A stretch of DNA of 64,000 nt. Source: Desulfobacteraceae bacterium Eth-SRB1. GTDB taxonomy: Bacteria > Desulfobacterota > Desulfobacteria > Desulfobacterales > ETH-SRB1. The notes below the pieces were generated by a model. The model did no database searches, was not told the DNA's origin, and was given only the letters and a program-made list of their open reading frames with translations. Shown here piece after piece: positions 21,219 to 31,974 of this stretch (the first letter of the stretch is position 1; each line of letters starts with the position of its first letter). The DNA lies in the NCBI GenBank assembly GCA_004193555.1, contig RPGP01000040.1, positions 1,059,127 through 1,123,126 of the forward strand, given 5' to 3'. A program made the translations under genes and the position numbers.

Positions 21219-22037
21219 ATGAAGATGGTAAACGCTCTTGTCCTGGCTGGATACGGCCTGAATTGTGACAATGAAACAGCCTGTGCTCTTGAATTAGCCG
21301 GCGCTTCAGTTGCCAGGGCGCACATAAATTCCCTTATTGACGGTTCTGTGCCTCTTGATGATTTTCAGATAATGGTTTTTGTAGGAGGATTCAGCTGGGG
21401 AGATGATCATGGCGCCGGCGTGATTCAGGCTGTTCGCCTGAAGACAAATCTTGGAGACAAGATCCTTGAATTCGTTGACAGTGGGAATCTTGTGCTTGGG
21501 ATATGCAACGGATTCCAGACACTTGTCAACCTTGGACTTTTGCCTGGTTTCAACGGCGATTACAAGACACGATCCATTGCTCTTACATTTAATGATTGTG
21601 GAAATTTCAGGGATGACTGGGTAATGTTGAAGGTTAATCCTTCATCTCCATGTGTATTTACAAAAGGATTTGATTACCTTGAGCTTCCCATAAGGCATGG
21701 TGAAGGAAAATTTTATTCAGATAAGGACGTAATCCAGCGCCTGATAAAAAACAACCAGGTCGTCATCCAGTATGCCCTGCCGGACGGAAATCCCGCAGAG
21801 TGCAAATTCCCATTTAATCCAAACGGGTCAATAAATGATATTGCCGGCATATGTGATCCCACCGGCCGGATTTTCGGCCTTATGCCTCATCCCGAAGCTT
21901 TTAACCACTGGACAAATCATCCAGACTGGACGCGTGACAAGGAAAAGATAAAGCGCGGCGGAGGTGCGGCAGATCCTGGCGCTACAGCCGGCATACGCAT
22001 GTTTCAAAATGGTGTGGATTTTATTTGCGACAGGTAG
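21219..22037 (+). CDS. purQ: phosphoribosylformylglycinamidine synthase glutaminase subunit
   Basis: ALVLAGYGLNCDNETACA, VLGICNGFQTLVNLGLLPG, GLMPHPE. Confidence 0.93.
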   Translation: MKMVNALVLAGYGLNCDNETACALELAGASVARAHINSLIDGSVPLDDFQIMVFVGGFSWGDDHGAGVIQAVRLKTNLGDKILEFVDSGNLVLGICNGFQTLVNLGLLPGFNGDYKTRSIALTFNDCGNFRDDWVMLKVNPSSPCVFTKGFDYLELPIRHGEGKFYSDKDVIQRLIKNNQVVIQYALPDGNPAECKFPFNPNGSINDIAGICDPTGRIFGLMPHPEAFNHWTNHPDWTRDKEKIKRGGGAADPGATAGIRMFQNGVDFICDR

Positions 22038-22286
22038 TTGATTTTCATCCATAACTGGTTATTTTCACCGGTTTTTCTTTTATATTTAGATTTAGCCACA
22101 GACCCACGCAGACACATAGAGACCTTTGCAAAAGCCTCGTTTTGGTCGATTCTGGTGTTATGCAAAGCTCTCATATAGTAACAACTACTTGACCAGTTAA
22201 CTACTCGACCACTTGACGAGGCCCGAAGTAGTAGATGGCGCAGAATTTGCATAAATCAATTTTAAACCCCATTCTTCAGAGACCCT

Positions 22287-22745
22287 ATGCGACTTTTTAA
22301 TAAACAATCGGGCTTTACACTCATTGAACTGATCGTTATCATCGCTATTCTGGCGGTTTTTGCCGGCATTGCCGTTCCAAATTTTCTATCTTATATACCG
22401 AAAAGCAGATTAAACGGAGCAGCCAGGCAGGTAATGGGTGATTTAATGGCGGCGAGAATGAAAGCCGTTAAAGAGAATAACAGGTTTAGGGTTTTCTTTC
22501 TTAGCGATAATCATCATTATAAGATATTAGATGATGACAACAATAATAATGCAGAAGATAGCGGCGAATGGACGAACATCAAAGATATTCAGAGCGAATA
22601 TTCTGATGTAACATTTAGCGCAACGGCAGATCCGATTTTTTATCCCAGAGGAACTGCTTACGGGACAACTATAATTCTAACCAATTCGGCCGGCTCAACA
22701 AAGGATGTGAAGGTTCATATTACCGGCCGTGTTAAGATAGAATAA
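22287..22745 (+). CDS. GspH/FimT-type prepilin
   Basis: SGFTLIELIVIIAILAVFAGIAVPNFLSY prepilin cleavage motif. Confidence 0.88.
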   Translation: MRLFNKQSGFTLIELIVIIAILAVFAGIAVPNFLSYIPKSRLNGAARQVMGDLMAARMKAVKENNRFRVFFLSDNHHYKILDDDNNNNAEDSGEWTNIKDIQSEYSDVTFSATADPIFYPRGTAYGTTIILTNSAGSTKDVKVHITGRVKIE

Positions 22746-22771
22746 ATCTTTCAAAAGGAAAAAACCCTTTA

Positions 22772-23158
22772 ATGCGCAGATTAGGCGACAACAATAGCGG
22801 CTTTACCTTGATGGAAGTTCTGGTTGCCATGGTTATTTTGACAGTAGGACTGCTTGGAACGGCAGCCCTGATAACAGGGATAATTAACAGCAATAAGCTA
22901 AGCAACAGGATTAGCGCTGCCACGGTTCTGGCGCAGGATAAGATGGAAGATGTCAAAAGGCTTGGATATTCCGGCATGCCTGCATCTGATACAACCACGA
23001 CAGAAGCCTATAATTCTATTACAAATTATTCCTTATATAAAAGGGTTACATTTACAGAGGTTGCCAATCCGGCCGCGGGAATGAAGAAGATAACCGTTAC
23101 CGTATATTGGGAATCTGATGGCCATTCGGTTGTTTTAAAGACGATCCTTGCGGAGTGA
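22772..23158 (+). CDS. PilV-like type IV pilus minor pilin
   Basis: SGFTLMEVLVAMVILTVGLLGTAALITG. Confidence 0.85.
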   Translation: MRRLGDNNSGFTLMEVLVAMVILTVGLLGTAALITGIINSNKLSNRISAATVLAQDKMEDVKRLGYSGMPASDTTTTEAYNSITNYSLYKRVTFTEVANPAAGMKKITVTVYWESDGHSVVLKTILAE

Positions 23159-23781
23159 ACCTATTGAATTGTTTGTCTAAAAATAGAGAAAGCGGTTTTA
23201 CCCTGGTGGAACTGCTGATTGCCATGACTATAGGCCTGCTTATCCTTGCGGCATTGTCGAGCACTTTCCTTATGCAGCGCAAAACGTATGATATCCAGGA
23301 ACAGATTGTCGAGATGGTGCAGACCGCAAGAGCTGCCATGGATATGATGACGAGAGAGATCAGGATGGCAGGGTATGACCCAACAGACGCGGGTTTTGAC
23401 GGTATTACATATAATGCGGATCAATTACAGATACAGGCAGATATAGATAATGATGCCGGCACTGGTGTTCCTGATGGTGATACCGGCGACGCAAATGAAA
23501 ATATAGTATATAAATATTATAACACTTCCGAGTATCCTTATCAGATCAAGAGAAAAACCGGTAATGGGTCTTTTCAACCATTTGCCGAAAACATTCAACC
23601 ATTTACTTTTGAGTACTTAGACAGCGCCGGCAGCGCCACGACAACAACCGCCGATATCCGGCAGATAAAGATTACAATAACCGCCAGAACATCCAAAGCA
23701 GACGCTGATTATTCCGCAAATGGCGGATACAGGACACACACTTTAACCTCTTTGGTAACACCAAGGAATCTTGGTTTATAG
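23155..23781 (+). CDS. PilW family minor pilin
   Basis: SGFTLVELLIAMTIGLLILAALSSTFLMQRKTYDIQEQ...MTREIRMAGYDP. Confidence 0.87.
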   Translation: MNLLNCLSKNRESGFTLVELLIAMTIGLLILAALSSTFLMQRKTYDIQEQIVEMVQTARAAMDMMTREIRMAGYDPTDAGFDGITYNADQLQIQADIDNDAGTGVPDGDTGDANENIVYKYYNTSEYPYQIKRKTGNGSFQPFAENIQPFTFEYLDSAGSATTTTADIRQIKITITARTSKADADYSANGGYRTHTLTSLVTPRNLGL

Positions 23782-23793
23782 AAAACTCGTTGC

Positions 23794-25146
23794 TTGTTAC
23801 TGGTTGCTCGTTTCGACTACTCGACCAAGTTTACAATGGAGTTTGGGATGTTAAATTTAATACATAAAAATGAAAAAGGGATGGTTCTTCCTCTCGGGCT
23901 TATGTTTCTCGCTATTATAACGGTTTTGGGTTCCACAGCGGTTATAGTAACAACAACAGATCTTAAAATCGGCAGCAATTACAGGGCCAGTGAACAGGCA
24001 TTTTATGCGGCGGAAGCTGGAATAGAAGAGGCAAAAGCGCGTCTTAGGGGATCATCCACGGCTGCCGATTATGCGGGAGACCCTTCTTCAACTTACGATG
24101 CATGGTGGTCTGCATACATATTAACATCAGACTCGTGGCAGACATCCGATGATTCGGGCTATGACGCAAATTACAACAACTACATTCCAACTTCAGTTTC
24201 CCATACAAATACAACCATTACGGTAAACAGCCTTCAGACAGATATCTCATATTTTGTCAAAATCAGGCACAAGAGAGAGCATGATGCTGAACAGGCAGGG
24301 CATACAACCTCGTTACCACACTACTATGATGGTGACGGAAATACAGGAACCAATCCCGCCACTGCACCGGGAAACATCGTTTATTACGGTTATGGAGACC
24401 CCTCTCAGCCCACAACTGCAGTCCAGTTTACAACATCGGGGACAACAGAACACAAGCCGGTTGAAATCATAACAGCTTACGGACAAAGCAGCAACAGCCT
24501 TAAAACAGTAGAGATTGAGGTGGTGAAAAACCCCGGTCCTCTGGTAAATTCCGCTATGTATGCAAAGGGTGATGTTACAGGAAACGGCAGCTCTCTGAGT
24601 GTTGACGGAAACGATAACTGCGGGTCAGCTCCTGCCAAGCCCTCTATTTATACACTATCTCCTGCTGAGACAATCCTGAACGGCACCCCGACACTCTCTC
24701 CCGCGGAGACACAGGGAACAGACAATATTGATATTTCTGGTTACGTCGACAGTCTAAAAGCTTCAGCCACCGAGACAATAACGGCAGACCAGAATGGTAC
24801 AACTTACGGAGACGCCGGCAATTTTGTTGCCTGTTACTCCAACACGTCCGATCCATACAATGTCAACGGTTTGAGTCTGTCAGGCGTAACTGGTTACGGA
24901 ATTCTTCTGGTAGAAGGTAATTTAACGCTGGGCGGAGGTTTTAGCTGGAATGGCCTTATTCTCGTTACAGGCACACTTACATTTAACGGAGGTGGCTTGG
25001 GGATAAATATTAAGGGCGCTGTGCTGGCAAACCAGACCATTGATATTAACGGCGGAATAGACATAAAATATGACAGTTGCATGATTGATAATTCCCTAAA
25101 CAACCAGTCGCTGGATATTATCAGGTGGAAGGAGTCCTACTATTGA
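23794..25146 (+). CDS. PilX N-terminal-like pilus assembly protein
   Basis: KGMVLPLGLMFLAIITVLGSTAVIVTTTDLKIGSNYRASEQAFYAAEAGIEEA; true start probably an internal ATG near 23836-23848. Confidence 0.8.
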   Translation: MLLVARFDYSTKFTMEFGMLNLIHKNEKGMVLPLGLMFLAIITVLGSTAVIVTTTDLKIGSNYRASEQAFYAAEAGIEEAKARLRGSSTAADYAGDPSSTYDAWWSAYILTSDSWQTSDDSGYDANYNNYIPTSVSHTNTTITVNSLQTDISYFVKIRHKREHDAEQAGHTTSLPHYYDGDGNTGTNPATAPGNIVYYGYGDPSQPTTAVQFTTSGTTEHKPVEIITAYGQSSNSLKTVEIEVVKNPGPLVNSAMYAKGDVTGNGSSLSVDGNDNCGSAPAKPSIYTLSPAETILNGTPTLSPAETQGTDNIDISGYVDSLKASATETITADQNGTTYGDAGNFVACYSNTSDPYNVNGLSLSGVTGYGILLVEGNLTLGGGFSWNGLILVTGTLTFNGGGLGINIKGAVLANQTIDINGGIDIKYDSCMIDNSLNNQSLDIIRWKESYY

Positions 25147-25688
25147 CCTCTCCTCTTGATTGCAGCTTCTATCTCATCACCCATTGCGTGGATTTCAAAA
25201 ATTTGATTTACATACACATGGCCTAAGCGGCTTTTGTGTATTTTATCTCTGAAGTTGGTTAAATCTTTCGAAAACTCATAAAGTTCAGGGGTTGGTGTGC
25301 TTTCGATATTCTCGAATCTTTGCTTAAGCACATTAAATTCTTTTATAAACAGATCATCTTTCTTTACTGTAGCTCCGGAAGCCGGTGTTTCCTCAGTCTT
25401 TGCGTCAATTTCATGCTTAGCCTTACCGGGAGCTGCTTCAGGCTTTTTTTCAGGAAAAACCACATTTTCTTTGTAAACCAGATCTGTTTCTTCTATTTTT
25501 CTGATCAAGTTTCTGCTGATCCCAACAACTCCGCCGCGACAGTAGAACTTTATTTGCCGCCCTTCCTTCCAATAGTGGTTGGTTATAAATGTAGAGCCAT
25601 TTTTTAATTTTATAAGATAAGAAGAAAGGCAGACAGATGGACATATGAAAAAGGCGATGATTACAATTGATAGGATAAATTTTTTCAT
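25140..25688 (-). CDS. secreted hypothetical protein
   Basis: MKKFILSIVIIAFFICPSVCLSSYLIKLKNGSTFITNHYWKEGRQIKFY: signal peptide then small beta-like segment. Confidence 0.6.
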   Translation of the reverse strand: MKKFILSIVIIAFFICPSVCLSSYLIKLKNGSTFITNHYWKEGRQIKFYCRGGVVGISRNLIRKIEETDLVYKENVVFPEKKPEAAPGKAKHEIDAKTEETPASGATVKKDDLFIKEFNVLKQRFENIESTPTPELYEFSKDLTNFRDKIHKSRLGHVYVNQIFEIHAMGDEIEAAIKRRGQ

Positions 25689-25761
25689 AAGATTCTCCGG
25701 CATCTTTCAAAACAGGGCAAAAGTAGTTGACACTTTTTTAAACTTGTATGATCACACAAAA

Positions 25762-25999
25762 ATAAGTGCCTAAAATGCCTAAAGTTAAGGAATGCGCCTT
25801 CGGCGCTGCCAATTGTACGGGTATGTAAATTAATGGAGCGAAGCGACTCCATAACCCTGGCCCAGACCGGTCACAACTACTATACAGTAAAAAAAGTCAG
25901 TCTTAGAATGATGCATTGGATATCCAAATATACTAACGTGTCGTACCAGGGCGGGCTTTAGGCACTTTAACATACTTTAGCTCACTTTAAGGCACTTTA
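25762..25999 (-). repeat. CTAAAGTG-type dispersed element, copy 2
   Basis: Reverse complement of 15605-15845 with few substitutions. Confidence 0.85.
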
Positions 26000-26056
26000 T
26001 ATTCCAGGCCGATGAGAAGAAACCATCTTTCTTCCAACCTCATCGGGGTGTTTGCC

Positions 26057-27070
26057 CTATTTTCTCGGCAAAGGGCCGCAGATTTTAGCGCCCGGAGTAA
26101 TGCTTTTGTCAGACCTTGTAATGAGAACCGTTGATGTGGTCTGTTCGGTGCGCAGGACAAACAATGTTCCAAAATTTACCTTTGAAAGAAGGGTATATTT
26201 TTTACTTTTTGGATCGAGCCGTTCTTTTTCCTGGTAATATATGCTGTATTGCTGGCCGGGAACCACTCCATCATTATATCCTTTGTCGATAAAGGCAATA
26301 GTGTCGTTTCCGAACACAGTAGTATTTTCTTCGGATGCTATAATTTTTCCGTTAAGCTCTTTTTTACTTTCACTCAGGGTGATTTTTGGTTGTCGAGATA
26401 TATATGGCATTAAAAGATCGTTTACCCGCATATCGCGAAAAGATCGAATGATCGTGCCTGTAACAAAATCAGGTTCAATTTCTGTAATTTCAAGTATGCC
26501 TCCGAGGTAATGCTGTGTTCCAATATATTCCCTGGTTTCTTTGTCTTTTAACGGCTTCAGAGTTCTATATACAGTAAATTTGTTTCCTGGTATAAGAAGA
26601 GCATTTCCATACGGTTTGATATAAACTTTATCTCCGGTACTTATCATTTGTTTATCATCATATGACTTGAAGATATAACCGCTTGGGCTGACAGGTTCTT
26701 TCCTGATAAATCCGATGCTGTCGATTGCTGAATAGGTATAATAGGGCGCTTTTTTTTTGTCTGTTTTTACCGGAGTTTTGACGGCAATATTTTTGATCCG
26801 GCGTTTATGAAGCAGTCGGATACGTTCGCCGGGATAGATCAGGTGCGGGTTTGCGATCTGATCATTTTCATTCCACAATCCAGGCCATTGCCATGGTGAA
26901 TCAAAGAATCGCTGCGAAAGATCCCAGAGGGTATCTCCCTTCTGGATTGTATAATAGAAACCTGTCTCATGTTCTATTGCATTTTCACTTTCCTGTGCCA
27001 AAAGAGATAAAGGAAGGGTTGTAATTGCTGTAAATATCCACAGGCACGCAATTGTTTTGATTATTTTCAT
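26057..27070 (-). CDS. LysM domain-containing protein
   Basis: Signal peptide then YTIQKGDTLWDLSQRFFDSPWQWPGLWNENDQIANPHLIYPGERIRL. Confidence 0.85.
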   Translation of the reverse strand: MKIIKTIACLWIFTAITTLPLSLLAQESENAIEHETGFYYTIQKGDTLWDLSQRFFDSPWQWPGLWNENDQIANPHLIYPGERIRLLHKRRIKNIAVKTPVKTDKKKAPYYTYSAIDSIGFIRKEPVSPSGYIFKSYDDKQMISTGDKVYIKPYGNALLIPGNKFTVYRTLKPLKDKETREYIGTQHYLGGILEITEIEPDFVTGTIIRSFRDMRVNDLLMPYISRQPKITLSESKKELNGKIIASEENTTVFGNDTIAFIDKGYNDGVVPGQQYSIYYQEKERLDPKSKKYTLLSKVNFGTLFVLRTEQTTSTVLITRSDKSITPGAKICGPLPRK

Positions 27071-27114
27071 AGCTCACTCCGATATTTGATTGGATTAATG
27101 GAGTATTGATGGCT

Positions 27115-27233
27115 TCGTAAAAAGTCGTCACTCCGGTGAAAACCGGAGTCCAAAGACTGGATAGCGCTAAAGCTTCACTACGTGCCCGGCTTTCCATGGA
27201 ATGACAAAAAAGTGGTTTTTCGACTTTTTACGA
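27115..27233. repeat. intergenic palindromic element
   Basis: Perfect 13-bp inverted ends TCGTAAAAAGTCG / CGACTTTTTACGA with inner CTCCGGTGAAAACCGGAG hairpin. Confidence 0.75.
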
Positions 27234-27348
27234 GTTTATCAATATTGGGCTTAGCGGAATCAGATCAATTTTTTATCCCGCCAGTCCATTATTCCACTAT
27301 TCCAAGCTGTTATATCCCTCTTTTTGTTTATTTGTCAAGCTTTTCAAT

Positions 27349-27384
27349 AAAAAAGCCCCCATGCATGCAAACATGGAGGCTTTA
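27349..27384 (-). terminator. rho-independent terminator of groEL
   Basis: Reverse strand AAAGCCTCCATG-loop-CATGGGGGCTTTTTT immediately after the groEL stop. Confidence 0.8.
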
Positions 27385-27412
27385 TAAGATTAAATATCAA
27401 ACAGGCATATAA

Positions 27413-29089
<1,677 letters not shown>

Positions 29090-29112
29090 TTATCCTCCAT
29101 TTATTATGTTTA

Positions 29113-29400
29113 TTATTCGATTATTCCAAGCACATCGTCTTCGCGCATGATCAGATATTCAACACCGTCAATCTTTACATCTGTGCCGCCGTATTTGCCG
29201 AATAGAATCCGGTCGCCCTTCTTGACATCGAGGGCAATTGTTTTGCCGTCATCACCAACCTTACCTTTACCGACAGCAACGACATTGCCTTCAATCGGTT
29301 TTTCAGTGGCTGTGTCAGGGATGATGATTCCTCCTTTAGTCTGTTTTTCTTCTTCAACACGTTTTACTAAGATTCGATCATGTAATGGTCTAAGTTTCAT
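29113..29400 (-). CDS. groES: co-chaperonin GroES
   Basis: [35 protein letters not shown]; start at ATG 29400. Confidence 0.97.
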   Translation of the reverse strand: MKLRPLHDRILVKRVEEEKQTKGGIIIPDTATEKPIEGNVVAVGKGKVGDDGKTIALDVKKGDRILFGKYGGTDVKIDGVEYLIMREDDVLGIIE

Positions 29401-29544
29401 CGTTAAAATTCTCCTTTTTTGGCTTGTTATATATTTTTTTTTTTGCAAAACCGGTATTGCAATACGAGGGTGTACAAGCAAACTTCGCCATAGTAGCTAC
29501 GATGGCAGAAATAGTCTGACACCCATTTAAAAAGGTTGTTTAAT

Positions 29545-29820
29545 TCAGCTTTCTTTAACGCCTTGTTTTTTGTTTGATTTGTCAGCGTTTTTGGTTGATA
29601 TTTTTTCCTTCTTTTTTGGCGGAGAGGAAGCGCACTGGGATTTATGCGCATAGTCTGTTACATACCAGCCTGTTCCTTTTAGATGAAAACTGCTTTGGGA
29701 AATCAGCTTGTGAAGCTTTCCTGCACAGTGACTGCATCTCGTTAGAGGTTTGTCGGAAAACTTTTGTATTACCTCTTCAGTTTTACCGCACTTTGTGCAT
29801 TCATATTCATAAATCGGCAT
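29545..29820 (-). CDS. FmdB-type zinc ribbon protein
   Basis: MPIYEYECTKCGKTEEVIQKFSDKPLTRCSHCAGKLHKLISQSSFHLKGTGWYVTDY. Confidence 0.88.
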   Translation of the reverse strand: MPIYEYECTKCGKTEEVIQKFSDKPLTRCSHCAGKLHKLISQSSFHLKGTGWYVTDYAHKSQCASSPPKKKEKISTKNADKSNKKQGVKES

Positions 29821-30001
29821 TTTTTTAAATATCCTTCTTGTTAAGAGAAAATGAAAAGGCTTTGTTTTGCTGAAAGCAATGCTCAATTTTATATTAATAA
29901 TAGTTAGTGCATTTAAGTTGTCAAGAAGTTACCGGCATTTTTTTTTATAACATAATAATCTCTGCGTATCCTGCGGTAAAAAATAAAAAAGCATCTGTTT
30001 T

Positions 30002-30544
30002 TTATTGTGAATTTTTTAGTCCATCAAAAGGTGCGCGCCATTTATCATAGAACTTCAGGACATCGGCCAGCCCTGGGAACCGGACTGTGCTGAGAATTTC
30101 ATGAGTCTGTTTATGTACACGTCTTTCTTCCGCCATTTTTTCTTCATCTGATGCATCAAAATTTTGAAGATATTTGCTGAACCTGACTATATGAATTAAT
30201 TCGTGAATTACAATGTAAAGCACAAAAGGAAAAAGTTTTATACCCGGCGATTGATTCAGCGCTGCTAATATGGAATGGTCCTGAAGGCATATTTTATAAA
30301 AGTCGTATGTTGAAGAACCAAGCGACGTATCTTTTCGTTGTCCCTTATAACGGATTATCTGTGCAAAAGGGCCATGAACTATCTCTTCGGTAGTGAGATC
30401 AATCAGTGTTTTGATATCGAACCTGCGATTCAGCCACTGGTTTTCAGACATCTTATAAAAGTTGCTTACAAGCTCTTCAGCCATTGCGACCGAGTAGTTG
30501 ACGGTTTTAATCTGATCCTGGTTGAATTTTCTCAGTTTTTGCAT
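30002..30544 (-). CDS. uncharacterised protein with HExxH putative metalloprotease motif
   Basis: FVLYIVIHELIHIVRFSKYLQNFDASDEEKMAEERRVHKQTHEIL. Confidence 0.7.
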   Translation of the reverse strand: MQKLRKFNQDQIKTVNYSVAMAEELVSNFYKMSENQWLNRRFDIKTLIDLTTEEIVHGPFAQIIRYKGQRKDTSLGSSTYDFYKICLQDHSILAALNQSPGIKLFPFVLYIVIHELIHIVRFSKYLQNFDASDEEKMAEERRVHKQTHEILSTVRFPGLADVLKFYDKWRAPFDGLKNSQ

Positions 30545-30570
30545 TTTTGATGAACTTGTAAAAAGACAAA

Positions 30571-30730
30571 TTGGCCGCAGATAAATGCGGATACAAGCTG
30601 TTTTTTTGTTAATTTCTCAATAAGGGTTCGGCAAAAAATAAGTTCGCAATTTCAGGTGTTGAGGCGGAGTAGCTGTAGCGCCATTTTTTAAAAGCAATTT
30701 TTTGTTTTATCTGCGTTTATCCGCGGCTAA
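30571..30730. repeat. palindromic element with heptad-like arms
   Basis: TTGGCCGCAGATAAATGCGGAT / ATCTGCGTTTATCCGCGGCTAA inverted. Confidence 0.7.
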
Positions 30731-30837
30731 TAAAATAGATCGGCCTTTTTAATAAAGTTATGGACAAATCGTTATTAATGATGTTAGAAAACATTTTTAT
30801 TGAAATTTAACAAGAAATTTTGATTGGGGGTGATTTG

Positions 30838-30936
30838 TTGGGTAGCGTAGTTAAAAAGCGAAGAAAGAAAATGAGAAAACATAAACACAGAAAACTTCTG
30901 GCACGTACACGCCATCAAAGAAGAAAGGGTAAATAG
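30838..30936 (+). CDS. AURKAIP1/COX24 domain (bS22-like) small ribosomal protein, 32 aa, TTG start
   Basis: (M)GSVVKKRRKKMRKHKHRKLLARTRHQRRKGK*; GGGGGTG Shine-Dalgarno-like run upstream; below the ORF track length cut-off. Confidence 0.85.
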   Translation: MGSVVKKRRKKMRKHKHRKLLARTRHQRRKGK

Positions 30937-30939
30937 GGA

Positions 30940-31028
30940 TTAAGGATTAAAGTGTTAGGTGTTAAGATAAAACATTTAATCGTCATATCAAGCTCTTAAC
31001 ACTTAACACTTAACACTTAACACTTAAT
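30940..31028. repeat. heptad repeats with inverted arms next to the hflC stop
   Basis: AAGTGTTAGGTGTTAAG ... CTTAACACTTAACACTTAACACTTAACACTTAA. Confidence 0.85.
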
Positions 31029-31029
31029 T

Positions 31030-31974
31030 TTATTTTGAATATCCTTTTAGATATTTAAAAAATTCTGAATCGGTTGAAAGAACAAGATCACTTGTATCAT
31101 CTAATGCTTCTTTGTAAATTTCGAGTGTCTTTGTGAATGAATAGAATTCCGGATTTCTTCCATATGCATCAGCAAATAATTTTGTAGCCTCTGCATCTGC
31201 TTTTCCCTTTATTTCCTGGGCAGTCCTGTAAGCTTCCGAGGTTATTTGTTTTAAATCCCGCTCTTTTTCACCAAGAATTTTGCGGGCTTCCCCCATACCT
31301 TCGGAGCGGAATTTTTCCGCAATCTGATTCCGTTCCGCAACCATTCTGCCATAAACAGACTGTCTTACCTGCTCCACATAATTTATGCGCTTGATTTTAA
31401 CATCCACAAGCTCGATGCCGAATTTAACGAGTTTTGGCTGAGCCTGTTTCAATATCCCTGCTGTTATCTTTTCTCTGCCGGTTGTAATGTTATAAGCGTC
31501 CAGACGCTCCTTTTTAACATCTTCCAGGCCTACTTCAGAGATGTTCAGTTCCCTGTTGGTGTTGCGGACAGCCTCAATCAGCCTGTAAGAGGTAATAAAG
31601 TTTCTTACAGCAGGGTCTATGATATCATCAAGCCGTGCAAGAGCGCTGACCGTATTGCTTACCGTCTGAAAAAAATTAATTGGATCAACGATTTTCCATC
31701 TCGCAAAGGTATCAACCCATATATAGGTTTTTTCAAGGGTGGGTATCTGGCCCGGATCGCCATCCCATTGCAAAAGGTTTTTTGGAAAATAGGTTGCATG
31801 CTGTATAAAAGGGATCTTAAAGTAAAGCCCTGGATTTAATTTTGGTGTTCCCACAACCCTTCCAAATTGAGTTACAACCGCCTGCTGTGTCTCGTCAACA
31901 GTATATGCTGAGGAGAAAACAAGCAGGAAGGCAATTACAGCTATTGATATTAATATAATGTTTTTAGATTTCAT
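31030..31974 (-). CDS. hflC: protease modulator HflC
   Basis: SPFH/band-7 protein (VDETQQAVVTQFGRVVG...); paired with hflK. Confidence 0.93.
   Translation of the reverse strand: MKSKNIILISIAVIAFLLVFSSAYTVDETQQAVVTQFGRVVGTPKLNPGLYFKIPFIQHATYFPKNLLQWDGDPGQIPTLEKTYIWVDTFARWKIVDPINFFQTVSNTVSALARLDDIIDPAVRNFITSYRLIEAVRNTNRELNISEVGLEDVKKERLDAYNITTGREKITAGILKQAQPKLVKFGIELVDVKIKRINYVEQVRQSVYGRMVAERNQIAEKFRSEGMGEARKILGEKERDLKQITSEAYRTAQEIKGKADAEATKLFADAYGRNPEFYSFTKTLEIYKEALDDTSDLVLSTDSEFFKYLKGYSK

Noticed and set aside
26985-27197. ORF MESRARSEALALSSLWTPVFTGVTTFYEAIN
   Set aside because: Encoded by a palindromic intergenic repeat; typical spurious repeat-derived ORF.
30940-31028. Possible CRISPR array
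   Set aside because: Units are 7 nt with no spacers; tandem heptads only. No cas genes in the window.
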